64,000 nucleotides of DNA from JACDER01 sp036394915. Its GTDB lineage: Bacteria; Actinomycetota; Thermoleophilia; Gaiellales; Gaiellaceae. The stretch is taken from contig DASWEE010000036.1 of assembly GCA_036394915.1 (NCBI GenBank), positions 1 through 64,000 of the forward strand, written 5' to 3'. Positions 48,620 to 56,215 of the stretch are shown here, piece after piece. Each line of letters opens with the position of its first letter. The stretch's first letter is position 1. The notes under the pieces were generated by a model. The model ran no database searches, was not told the DNA's origin, and saw nothing but the letters and a program-made list of their open reading frames with translations. The translations under genes and the position numbers were made by a program.

Positions 48620-50638
48620 AGTCGTGATGCGGAGGCGTGAGACGCCGAGCTCGCGCGCCAGCTCGCGGGCGCGTTCCGCGATCCGCCGCCGCAGGTCGCG
48701 CGGCTCGAGCACGACCGCCTTACCGCGGAACGAGAAGATCTCGCCCACCAGCCACTCCGAGCTCCCGACCGGCGCCTCCCCGAGCGCCGAGCCATCCGAG
48801 AGCAGATGCGCGTTCGGGTCGCGCTCGACCTGCCAGCGGGCGATCTCGGGCGAGTACCAGATGCGGGCGTGCCGTGCATCGCGGAGCCGTGTCGGCTCGA
48901 AGCCCTCGCGCCGCTCGAACGTCTCTTTCGTCATCTGAGCGTTTCGCATCCGGTCGATGCGGAAGGTGCGCACCCCGTTCGATGTCCGGTCGAACGTGTG
49001 GACGTACCAGTACGGAAGGCTCCGCTCGAGTGCATAGGGCTCCACGAGCCGCATCGACGGAGCCTCGTTGCCTTCCTTGAGGTACTCGAGCTCGACGAGC
49101 CGGCGCTTGCGGATCGCATCCGAGAACGTGCGCACGAGCTGCTCCTCGTCGGAGCCGGCGTGCGGCTTCGGCGTCTGTCCGAGCTCGAACTCGCCGAAGG
49201 TCTCCTCGAGCTTCTTCCGCACCCGGTCGAGCGGCGTGTGAGCTTCCGCTGCGATCATCGGGCCGACGAACTCGAGCGCGAGGCGGATCGCGCGAGCCTC
49301 GAGCGGCGTCAGGCGCGGCGGTGAACGGAACGCGTCGCCCCAGAGCTCCTTGTCGATGCGGATCTTGTCGCCCTCGAGCTCGGCGTAGACGGCGTAGCAT
49401 CCGCCACCGAAATTGACGAGATTGAGCAGCGAGAGGTGCTCCTGGACCTGGTCGGGCAGGATGTGAAAGCGCTCGGTGAGCTCGGACGCGTCGATCACCG
49501 CCCGCTTCTCGTCACCGCAGGCCGCGAGCAGATGGGCGAGGAGCGACTGGAGGACGGCGAAACGCTCGGGCGCAACGGGCCCCGGAACTCGCTCGCCGGT
49601 CCCGTCCTGCTCCTGTGGAGCAGCCTCTGGCTTTGGCTCGAGAGGCTTTCCATCGTGCCCGTCACGGATCTGGCGGAGGCTCTCCGCCACCTCCCGTCGC
49701 AGATCGACCGGTTCGAGAGGAATGGCGCGGCCGTCCTGCCGGAGCACCCACGAAGCCAGCAGGGGCAGGGTCGAGTACCCGGTCACGAACACACCGTCCT
49801 CGATGCGGCCGCTCTTGCCGTAGACGCGCTCCACCCACCAGGCGGTGTCGCCCGCGACCTCGATCCGTGCTTCGCCGACGATGTCGCCGACCTGCCAGGG
49901 AGGCCGTGCTCGGTACCGCTCGACGTCGAACTCGGCCGGCGGCTTGAAATCGCGCTCCCTTCGCGTTGCGAAACGGATGTCGCCGCGGATACGGGAGACC
50001 CTGAACGTTCGCTCGTCCTCCCGATCGAGATCCTTGCCGATCACGTACCAGGCGCCGTTGTCGGACAGGAGCGCGTACGGGTTCAGCGTCCGCTCCGTTT
50101 CCTCGTCGCGCGAGATCGGCCGGTAGGAGAACTTGACCGTCCGCTGCTTGGAGATCGCCGCCTCGAGCTTCGCGAGCCGGCCGGACATCTCGGGTGAGTA
50201 GTCGGGGTCGAGCCGCTCGACCTGGACGGCGACCTGGCTGGGCGGATCGGCAAAGCCGGGACGCCCGAGCGCCAGGTTCTGGAGCGCCAATCGCAGCGGC
50301 TCCGCGTACGCGAACTTCCCGTCCAGAAGCATGAGGCACGTCTGAAGAGCGGCCAGCTCGTCGTCCGAGAGCTCGAGCGGTGGGAGAAAGTACTGGTCGG
50401 CCCGCAGCGTGTACAGCTCCTCCCCGGTGAACTCGTCCCGCTGCGAATGGAGCGGAACTCCGAGCCCGGTCAGCTCGGCGCGGTCCGAGTAGAACCGGCG
50501 CGCGAACGCCTCGTCCGACATCTCCGAGTAGCCCTCGACGCAGCTCTTGACGTCCCGCGCGGTGAGCGGGCGGCGCTCCGCCATCAGGAAGGCAACGAGG
50601 GAGAGCTGACGGATCAGCTTGTCGGTGTCGTGGGACAC
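48617..50638 (-). CDS. pafBC: PafB-PafC fusion, WYL-domain transcriptional regulator
   Basis: A 673-residue protein with two tandem PafB/PafC-like halves. Half 1: winged helix (KLIRQLSLVAFLMAERRPLTARDVK), middle domain, WYL domain (VKFSYRPISRDEETERTLNPYALL, GAWYVIGKDL). Half 2: second helix-turn-helix (LLAHLLAACGDEKRAVIDASELTERF) and second WYL (LVELEYLKEGNEAPSMRLVEPYALER, YWYVHTFD). In mycobacteria the PafB and PafC proteins form a heterodimer that activates the LexA-independent DNA-damage response. GTG 50638 is divergent from the kinase-like gene. Confidence 0.88.
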   Translation of the reverse strand: MSHDTDKLIRQLSLVAFLMAERRPLTARDVKSCVEGYSEMSDEAFARRFYSDRAELTGLGVPLHSQRDEFTGEELYTLRADQYFLPPLELSDDELAALQTCLMLLDGKFAYAEPLRLALQNLALGRPGFADPPSQVAVQVERLDPDYSPEMSGRLAKLEAAISKQRTVKFSYRPISRDEETERTLNPYALLSDNGAWYVIGKDLDREDERTFRVSRIRGDIRFATRRERDFKPPAEFDVERYRARPPWQVGDIVGEARIEVAGDTAWWVERVYGKSGRIEDGVFVTGYSTLPLLASWVLRQDGRAIPLEPVDLRREVAESLRQIRDGHDGKPLEPKPEAAPQEQDGTGERVPGPVAPERFAVLQSLLAHLLAACGDEKRAVIDASELTERFHILPDQVQEHLSLLNLVNFGGGCYAVYAELEGDKIRIDKELWGDAFRSPPRLTPLEARAIRLALEFVGPMIAAEAHTPLDRVRKKLEETFGEFELGQTPKPHAGSDEEQLVRTFSDAIRKRRLVELEYLKEGNEAPSMRLVEPYALERSLPYWYVHTFDRTSNGVRTFRIDRMRNAQMTKETFERREGFEPTRLRDARHARIWYSPEIARWQVERDPNAHLLSDGSALGEAPVGSSEWLVGEIFSFRGKAVVLEPRDLRRRIAERARELARELGVSRLRITT

Positions 50639-50664
50639 GCACTTCCTATTCAATCGCAAGGAGC

Positions 50665-51450
50665 ATGGTCGAGAAGCCGGACCGGGAGAAGTGGCTCGCG
50701 CAGCTGCCCGCGATCGTGGACGAGTTGGCCTCGCGCTGGTCGCTCGAGATCGGACGGCCGTACGACGTGCCGCGAGCCGGGGGCGTCGGCTGGGCTGCGC
50801 GGGTGAGACGTACGGACGGGACGAAAGCGGTCCTGAAGGTGAACTTCCCGCACAAGGAGGCCGTCCACGAAGCGGAGGCCCTGCGGCTGATCGGCGGCGA
50901 GGGCGCCGCGATCCTGCTCGAGTCCGCCCCCGAGCTCTGCGCGCTCCTGCTCGAGCGCCTCGAGCCCGGAGCCCCTCTGTGGGAGCTGCCGGACGAGCAG
51001 GGCATCCCGATCGCCGCCGGCGTGCTACGGCGGATGTGGCGGCCGGTGCCCGAGGGCCATCCGTTCGACCGACTCGCCGACTACGCCGCCGAGTGGGCCG
51101 CCGAGCTGCCCAGCGCATGGGGAGCGCTCGCCGCCGAGCTCGCCGCCTCGATGGGCGACCAGGTTCTGCTCCACCAGGACTTCCACCAGGGCAACGTGCT
51201 CTCGGCCCAGCGCGAGCCGTGGCTCGCGATCGACCCGAAGCCGCTCGTCGGGGAGCGCGAGTTCGACACGGCGTCGCTGCTTCGTGACCGGAGCTGGGAG
51301 ATCGACGCCGGTGTCGTCCGGCGGCGTTTCGACACGCTCGCGGAGCTGCTCGAGCTCGACCGCGAGCGGATGCGGGCGTGGGGGGTCATCCAGGCGCTCG
51401 CGTGGGACAACCCGGACGAGGCCGAGCTGATCGCCCAGCTAACGCTTTAA
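50665..51450 (+). CDS. APH(6)-like antibiotic/small-molecule phosphotransferase
   Basis: A 261-residue kinase-fold protein of the aminoglycoside 6-/hydroxyurea phosphotransferase family: AVLKVNFPHKEAVHEAEALRL (ATP lysine), catalytic loop LLHQDFHQGNVL and metal-binding AIDPKPLVGEREFD. It may phosphorylate an aminoglycoside-like or sugar substrate; resistance cannot be concluded from sequence. AAGGAGC lies just ahead of ATG 50665. Its stop overlaps the convergent gene by 4 bp. Confidence 0.85.
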   Translation: MVEKPDREKWLAQLPAIVDELASRWSLEIGRPYDVPRAGGVGWAARVRRTDGTKAVLKVNFPHKEAVHEAEALRLIGGEGAAILLESAPELCALLLERLEPGAPLWELPDEQGIPIAAGVLRRMWRPVPEGHPFDRLADYAAEWAAELPSAWGALAAELAASMGDQVLLHQDFHQGNVLSAQREPWLAIDPKPLVGEREFDTASLLRDRSWEIDAGVVRRRFDTLAELLELDRERMRAWGVIQALAWDNPDEAELIAQLTL

Positions 51451-51896
51451 GCCGCGACGGCTTCGCGCTCGAGGTGCTGGTGCGACGGGCAGTACTCGCG
51501 GTCGGGTAGCGGCGTGCGCTGGCACGGCTTGCCCTTGCGCGTCGTGGCCCGGCAGCGGGCAACCCCGCCGTCGAGCGCTCCGGCCTCGATCTGCTCCTCG
51601 ATGAAGGTGACCGCCGCCGAGACGCCTTCGGTAACGGCCCACGCCACCTGGGCCTGTGCAGTGATCGGGAAGTAGCGCCGAATGTCCTGGAACAGGGCTC
51701 GATCGGGCCGGGCAAAGTAGTGAGGATCCTTCGCCAGCCGCTCCATCGTCTGCTCACAAGCCGTCAACACGCACTGGCGGTATTCCAGCTGGATATCCGG
51801 CTCGACATAAGGGTCGACCAGATCCTTGATTGAACGATAAATAGCCCGTGAGTACTGATACATTCGCGCCTGGAGCCGGAGGATTCTTTCGTCCAT
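51447..51896 (-). CDS. Helical protein with C-terminal Cys/His cluster, 149 aa
   Basis: Residues 1-105 are helical (RILRLQARMYQYSRAIYRSI, ECxxTACEQTMERLAKDPHYF-like). The C-terminus has CRATTRKGKPCQRTPLPDREYCPSHQH, with C, C, C and H spaced like a zinc finger that binds nucleic acid. I cannot name the family. Codon use around the start and the upstream AT-rich palindrome (51916-51953) differ from the neighbours, hinting at transfer. Confidence 0.55.
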   Translation of the reverse strand: MDERILRLQARMYQYSRAIYRSIKDLVDPYVEPDIQLEYRQCVLTACEQTMERLAKDPHYFARPDRALFQDIRRYFPITAQAQVAWAVTEGVSAAVTFIEEQIEAGALDGGVARCRATTRKGKPCQRTPLPDREYCPSHQHLEREAVAA

Positions 51897-51915
51897 CTCA
51901 GTATCTCGCCTTCCT

Positions 51916-51953
51916 ATTAATTCCCCGCAAAGCTTTGTTAAGGCGGGGTTAAT
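51916..51953. promoter_or_regulatory. AT-flanked inverted repeat upstream of 51447-51896
   Basis: ATTAATTCCCCGC and GCGGGGTTAAT pair around a central AAAGCTTTGTTAAG. It lies 20-57 bp ahead of the gene start and could be an operator or a hairpin leader. Confidence 0.45.
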
Positions 51954-52044
51954 ACTCGGGGACGATCCTGCGAGGTTGTGATTCTAACGCCTCGCCGGGC
52001 GTGTTACAAACTCCGCTGCCCGTTGCCTTGCAGGCGAACGGGGA

Positions 52045-52842
52045 TCAGGGCGTGATCTGGCGTGGATAGGCGCCCGTGAAGCCCTTCGCGGCCGCCGTCG
52101 CGGCGTTGCCGCGCGCCGCCCCGATCGAGCTGTAGATACCGCTGAAGACCACGTAGTAGCCTGGGTGCAGGCTCGAGAAGTCCCCTGAGTTGAGGTAGCC
52201 GACCTGGGAGAGGCCCGCATTGGTCGCTTTCTTCGCAAACGTGGCCGCCGCGTGCTGCCCCTCGCTGGTCGGGATCGACTGAAGGACGGTCGTGTAGCCG
52301 CTCTTGTCGGCCGGCCACGCCACGAGCCCGCCGGCGGGCGCGGGGGGAGGAGGCGGTGGCGGCGGGGGCGGAGGAGGAGGTGGCGGAGGAGGAGGTGGCG
52401 GCGGGGGAGTTGTCGCGGTGGTACCGGTCGAGGTCGTGCCCGTGGTGGTGGTCTCGGTCGCCGTCGACGTGCTGGCCGTGGGCGTGGTTCCTGTGGGAGT
52501 CGTGGTCGTTCCCGTCTGGGTGGTGGCTACGATCGCCTTCTTGTTGCCGTGGTCCTTCGTCGCCAGGTAGGCGATCAGTCCCCCGAGGACGGCGATCAGG
52601 AGCAGCATCAGCACCGGCCAGATCCAGTCGCCCGGATACCAGGGCAGGCGGCGCCTCCATGCGGTTCCGAGCGTGCTGATCGCGCCCCGCCCGTAGGGCA
52701 GCCTCAGGCCGCATTCGAGGCAGTACTCCTGGGACGGCTCGTAAGTGGCGCCGCACCGCGGGCAGTGGCCCGGCCCCTCGTCCATGGGCGGCCCGGGGGG
52801 TGGAGGAGTGGCCGGTTGGTCGGGAGTCGGCGCAACCCCCAT
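52045..52842 (-). CDS. Zinc-ribbon, single-span protein with poly-proline and SPOR-like C-terminus
   Basis: A 265-residue protein: zinc ribbon (HCPRCGATYEPSQEYCLECG, ~27-46), transmembrane helix (WPVLMLLLIAVLGGLIAYLA), a Thr-rich stretch, 22 consecutive prolines (CCN codons), then a domain (YTTVLQSIPTSEG, QVGYLNSGDFSSLHPGYYVVF, AAARGFTGAYPRQI-like) resembling SPOR peptidoglycan-binding domains. The cytoplasmic ribbon, rigid wall-spanning spacer and outer SPOR domain suggest a link between cytoplasm and cell wall. Its gene follows another zinc-ribbon gene by 4 bp. Confidence 0.7.
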   Translation of the reverse strand: MGVAPTPDQPATPPPPGPPMDEGPGHCPRCGATYEPSQEYCLECGLRLPYGRGAISTLGTAWRRRLPWYPGDWIWPVLMLLLIAVLGGLIAYLATKDHGNKKAIVATTQTGTTTTPTGTTPTASTSTATETTTTGTTSTGTTATTPPPPPPPPPPPPPPPPPPPPPPAPAGGLVAWPADKSGYTTVLQSIPTSEGQHAAATFAKKATNAGLSQVGYLNSGDFSSLHPGYYVVFSGIYSSIGAARGNAATAAAKGFTGAYPRQITP

Positions 52843-52846
52843 GCCG

Positions 52847-53431
52847 CTAGCCCTCCTCGTGCTGACCCGGAGCCTGCATGCCTGCGACCGTCGGATCCTG
52901 AGCGCCCGCCTCGTAGGAGGCGGCCTCCGCGGGCTCGGCCGGACGGCCGCAGTTGGCGCAGAAGCTGGCCTCCGCCGCGAGCGGGTTGCCGCAATACGCG
53001 CAGGCGACGACCACGTCTTCTCCTGCGGGGCGGCCGCAGTTGGCGCAGAAGTGCGCGCCCCAGACGAGCGGTGCGCCGCATGCGCACCGGTTCGCCTCGG
53101 CCAGCGTTTGCCGGGTGAGCGACGCGAGGGCTCCGTCGAGCTCCTGGATGCGCTCTTCGATGCTCACAAGCTCGGCGCATTGCTCGAAGAACAGCTCGGG
53201 CCGGAACCGGTCGCGCTTGTACATCTCGAGCATCAGTCCGCCGAGATCGCGGATCCGCTCCTCACGCGCTCGCATGAGCGCCCGGCGCTCGCGTCTGACC
53301 TGGCCGGGCGTAGGCGGACGCCTGGCCGGCGGCTGCTGGGGCGGCGGTGCGGCCGCGGGAGGAGCTTCGCCCTCCGGCTGGGCCTGCGGTTGGGCAGGCG
53401 AGCGCCGCATCAGTCGATTCAAGAGAGCCAC
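52847..53431 (-). CDS. Double zinc-ribbon protein, 194 aa
   Basis: A Pro/Ala-rich N-terminus, a charged helical segment (VRRERRALMRAREERIRDLGGLML), then CGAPLVWGAHFCANCG and CAYCGNPLAAEASFCANCG: two ribbon motifs of the 'zinc-ribbon' membrane/cytosolic adaptor type. Probably works with the zinc-ribbon SPOR-like protein encoded downstream in the same transcript. A TAGACT box ends 9 nt before GTG 53431. Confidence 0.7.
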   Translation of the reverse strand: MALLNRLMRRSPAQPQAQPEGEAPPAAAPPPQQPPARRPPTPGQVRRERRALMRAREERIRDLGGLMLEMYKRDRFRPELFFEQCAELVSIEERIQELDGALASLTRQTLAEANRCACGAPLVWGAHFCANCGRPAGEDVVVACAYCGNPLAAEASFCANCGRPAEPAEAASYEAGAQDPTVAGMQAPGQHEEG

Positions 53432-53472
53432 CGGGCGGCGAGTCTAACGCAGGTTCCGGCGGGCAGGACGTC

Positions 53473-54891
53473 CTAGAGCTCGATCACGACCAGGCGCTCT
53501 TCGGTCAGCTCCCGCACCGCGTACGCAGGTCCTTCTCGGGTGTTGCCGGAGGCCTTGACGCCGCCGTACGGCATCTGGTCGGCGCGGAAAGTCGGAGCCT
53601 CGTTGATCGTGACGCCGCCGAACTCCAGTTCCCGAGCGGCCCGCAGCGCCCCACGGATGTCGCTCGTGAAGATCCCGGCCTGGAGCCCATAGCGCGTCGA
53701 ATTCGAGAGCTCGATCGCCTCGTCGAGCGAGCCGGTCCTCGTGAGGGTGACGACCGGCCCGAACACTTCCTCGCAGGAGACTTTGGCATCAGGCGGGGGA
53801 TTGGCGATCACCGTCGGCCGGATCAATCCATCCTCCGTCGTGTCGCCCCCGGTCAGAACCTCACCGCCGGAGTCCCCGATCCAGGACAGCACGCGTTCGC
53901 GCGCGCCCTCGTCGATCAGAGGCCCAACGTCGGTGTCCTCGCTTGCGGGGTCGCCCACGACGAGCGCCTCGACCTTCGGCACGAACTCGGCGACGAAGTC
54001 GTCCCACGAGTCCTTCATGACGTAGATCCGCTGGACCGAGATGCAACTCTGGCCGGCGAACGAGAACGCGTGCGCCGCAAGCTTCCCGGCGGTCTCGGGC
54101 GGCGCGTCGTCGCACACGATGACGGGGGTCGCGTTTCCGAGCTCGAGGTTGACCCGCTTGCGCGGCGCACGCTCCTTCAGCCCCCAGCCGACGTCGCCGG
54201 AGCCGGTGAACGTGATCGCCGCGACCCGGTCGTCCTCGACGAGCACGTCGCCGATCTCGGCCGCGGGCCCCGCGACCACACTCAGCCAGCCGGGTGGGAG
54301 CCCGGCCTCTTCCTCGAGCTCGGCGAGCAGAAGCGCCGACAGCGGCGTCTGCGAAGCGGGCTTGAGCACGACGGCACAGCCGGCGGCGAGGGCCGGCGCC
54401 AGCTTGTGGGCGACGAGGTTGCAGGGGAAGTTGAACGGCGAGATCGCGCCGACGATCCCGATCGGGCGCCGGAGCGTGAAGGCGAGCTTGCCTTCGCCGG
54501 CCTGGGAAGCGTCCATCGGCACCATCTCGCCCGCGAGCTTGCGTGCCTCGACGGCGGCGAACGTATAGGTCGACATCGCCCGGCGCGCCTCGACGCGCGC
54601 GGCCTTCATCGGCTTGCCGACCTCCTCGGAGATCGTCCGCGCGACCTCGTCATGCCTGCGGCCGAGCTGCGCCGCCACCTTGACCAGGATCTCGGCCCGC
54701 CTGTGCGCCGGGAGCGGATCCTGCATCGCGCGCTCGGCGGCGTCGATCGCGCGCTTCGTCTCCCCGGCGCCCGCCTTGGCGACGCGTCCCACAACGTCGC
54801 CCGAGTACGGCGAGCGGACCTCGATCCAGTCGCCCGTCTCGACCCACTCGCCGGCGACGAACAGCTTTCGCTCGGCAACGGTTGTGGCCAC
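53473..54891 (-). CDS. NAD(P)+-dependent aldehyde dehydrogenase
   Basis: A 472-residue ALDH with GIVGAISPFNFPCNLVAHKL, FTGSGDVGWGL (NAD-binding GSxxxG), general base Glu in VNLELGNATPVIV and nucleophile Cys in FAGQSCISVQRIYV. This subgroup (LELGNATPVIV) includes lactaldehyde and sulfoacetaldehyde-type dehydrogenases; substrate unknown. GTG 54891 has a TAGACT box and faces the divergent hydrolase-cyclase gene 26 bp away. Confidence 0.92.
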   Translation of the reverse strand: MATTVAERKLFVAGEWVETGDWIEVRSPYSGDVVGRVAKAGAGETKRAIDAAERAMQDPLPAHRRAEILVKVAAQLGRRHDEVARTISEEVGKPMKAARVEARRAMSTYTFAAVEARKLAGEMVPMDASQAGEGKLAFTLRRPIGIVGAISPFNFPCNLVAHKLAPALAAGCAVVLKPASQTPLSALLLAELEEEAGLPPGWLSVVAGPAAEIGDVLVEDDRVAAITFTGSGDVGWGLKERAPRKRVNLELGNATPVIVCDDAPPETAGKLAAHAFSFAGQSCISVQRIYVMKDSWDDFVAEFVPKVEALVVGDPASEDTDVGPLIDEGARERVLSWIGDSGGEVLTGGDTTEDGLIRPTVIANPPPDAKVSCEEVFGPVVTLTRTGSLDEAIELSNSTRYGLQAGIFTSDIRGALRAARELEFGGVTINEAPTFRADQMPYGGVKASGNTREGPAYAVRELTEERLVVIEL

Positions 54892-54897
54892 GCCTAA

Positions 54898-54903
54898 AGT
54901 CTA
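54898..54903 (-). promoter_or_regulatory. -10 box of the aldehyde dehydrogenase gene
   Basis: TAGACT on the minus strand ends 6 nt before GTG 54891. It overlaps the plus-strand TAGGAA (54902-54907), 9 nt before ATG 54917. Confidence 0.55.
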
Positions 54904-54916
54904 GGAAACTGAGCCT

Positions 54917-56215
54917 ATGGAACCCGATATCCGCTACGCGCAGAGCGAGGGAGCGGCAATCGCCTATCAGGTGGTCGGCGCGGGGGACAGAGACCTCGTC
55001 TTCGTGCCGGATTTCGGCTCGAACCTCGTCTATGCATGGCAGTCGCCGTACTGGCGCAAGTTCTACGAGCGCCTGGCCCAGACGTTCTGCCTGATCCTGT
55101 TCGACAAGCGCGGCACGGGCGTCTCCGACCGGCACGGGCAGTTCGCGACGCTGGAGACACGGATGGAGGACCTACGCTCTGTGCTGGATGCGGCGGGCTC
55201 CTCGGAGGCCGTCCTGCTCGGCTCACACGACGGCTGCTCGATGGCGGTGCTCTACGCAGCGACCTATCCCGAGCGGACGACTGCTATTGCGCTGTTTCAC
55301 CCAAATGCAATCCCTATGGAAGACGAAGAGCAGGGGCTGCGGGAGCTCCGCGAGGGCTGGGGAACGCAGGAGTACATGGACAGGCTGCTGTTCCAGGCAT
55401 GTCCGACGCTCTTCGAGCGCGGCAAGGAGGATCGTCTCTGGTTTGCCAACTGGCTGCGCGTCAGCCTCAGCCCGACGTTCGCATACGCCCTCAACAGGGC
55501 TCACAGCGAGACGGATCTCCGCCCGATCCTGCCGGCGGTGCGCACGCCGACGCTCGTCCTCTACCGGGCAGGTCACACCGAGGAGTACCAGTCGCACGAG
55601 GTGGCTGCGCGGATCGAAGGCGCGACAGAGCTGCGCGTCTCGGGCACGGATTATTGGGGGATCTTCCTCTCCCCGGAGATCCCCGGCGAGATCGAGCGGT
55701 TCGTCGCGGGCGAGGCCGCCCCGACCGTTCCCGACACCGTGCTCGCGACGGTGGTCTTCACGGACATCGTCGGCTCGACCGAGCGGGCTGCTGAACTCGG
55801 CGACCGCTTCTGGCGCGAGCTGCTCGACCGCCACCACGCGTTCGTACGGCGGGAGCTGGCGCGATTCCGCGGCGAGGAGAAGGACACCGCCGGCGACGGC
55901 TTCTTCGCCACCTTCGATGGCCCGGCGCGGGCGATCCGCTGCGCGCAGGTGGTGGTGGAGGGTGTCCGTGGGCTTGGGCTGGAGCTGCGCGTCGGCGTGC
56001 ACACCGGCGAGTGCGAGCTCCAGGACGACAAGGTCGCGGGCATCGCAGTCTCGATCGGCGCACGCGTTGCCGCGCTCGCAGAGCCGGGAGAGGTTCTCGT
56101 CTCCGGCACGGTCAGGGACCTCGTTGCGGGCTCGGGGATCGTGTTCGAGGACCGGGGAGACCATGAGCTCAAGGGCGTCCCGGGGTCGTGGCGGCTACAC
56201 GCAGTTCGGCCATGA
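54917..56215 (+). CDS. Alpha/beta-hydrolase pseudoenzyme fused to class III adenylate cyclase
   Basis: A 432-residue protein. Residues ~1-260 are an alpha/beta-hydrolase fold (IAYQVVGAGDRDLVFVPDF, LILFDKRGTGVSDRHG). The nucleophile elbow reads GSHDG, so the Ser is His; the C-terminal His motif reads GTDYWG, so the His is Tyr; the acidic loop RAGHTEEY lacks the Asp kept in the next gene. The cyclase domain (~275-432) is intact, with FTDIVGST and DTAGDGFFATF aspartates. It is likely a ligand sensor controlling cAMP output. First gene of a long coupled operon. Confidence 0.85.
   Translation: MEPDIRYAQSEGAAIAYQVVGAGDRDLVFVPDFGSNLVYAWQSPYWRKFYERLAQTFCLILFDKRGTGVSDRHGQFATLETRMEDLRSVLDAAGSSEAVLLGSHDGCSMAVLYAATYPERTTAIALFHPNAIPMEDEEQGLRELREGWGTQEYMDRLLFQACPTLFERGKEDRLWFANWLRVSLSPTFAYALNRAHSETDLRPILPAVRTPTLVLYRAGHTEEYQSHEVAARIEGATELRVSGTDYWGIFLSPEIPGEIERFVAGEAAPTVPDTVLATVVFTDIVGSTERAAELGDRFWRELLDRHHAFVRRELARFRGEEKDTAGDGFFATFDGPARAIRCAQVVVEGVRGLGLELRVGVHTGECELQDDKVAGIAVSIGARVAALAEPGEVLVSGTVRDLVAGSGIVFEDRGDHELKGVPGSWRLHAVRP

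Noticed and set aside
50665..51450. Reading the APH(6)-like gene as an acquired antibiotic-resistance gene
   Set aside because: GC content and codon use match the neighbours and there is no mobile context; such kinases are common chromosomal genes in Actinobacteria.
52304..52570. Plus-strand glycine-rich ORF opposite the poly-proline gene
   Set aside because: It is the antisense reading of the proline codons; the minus-strand protein has a full domain architecture.
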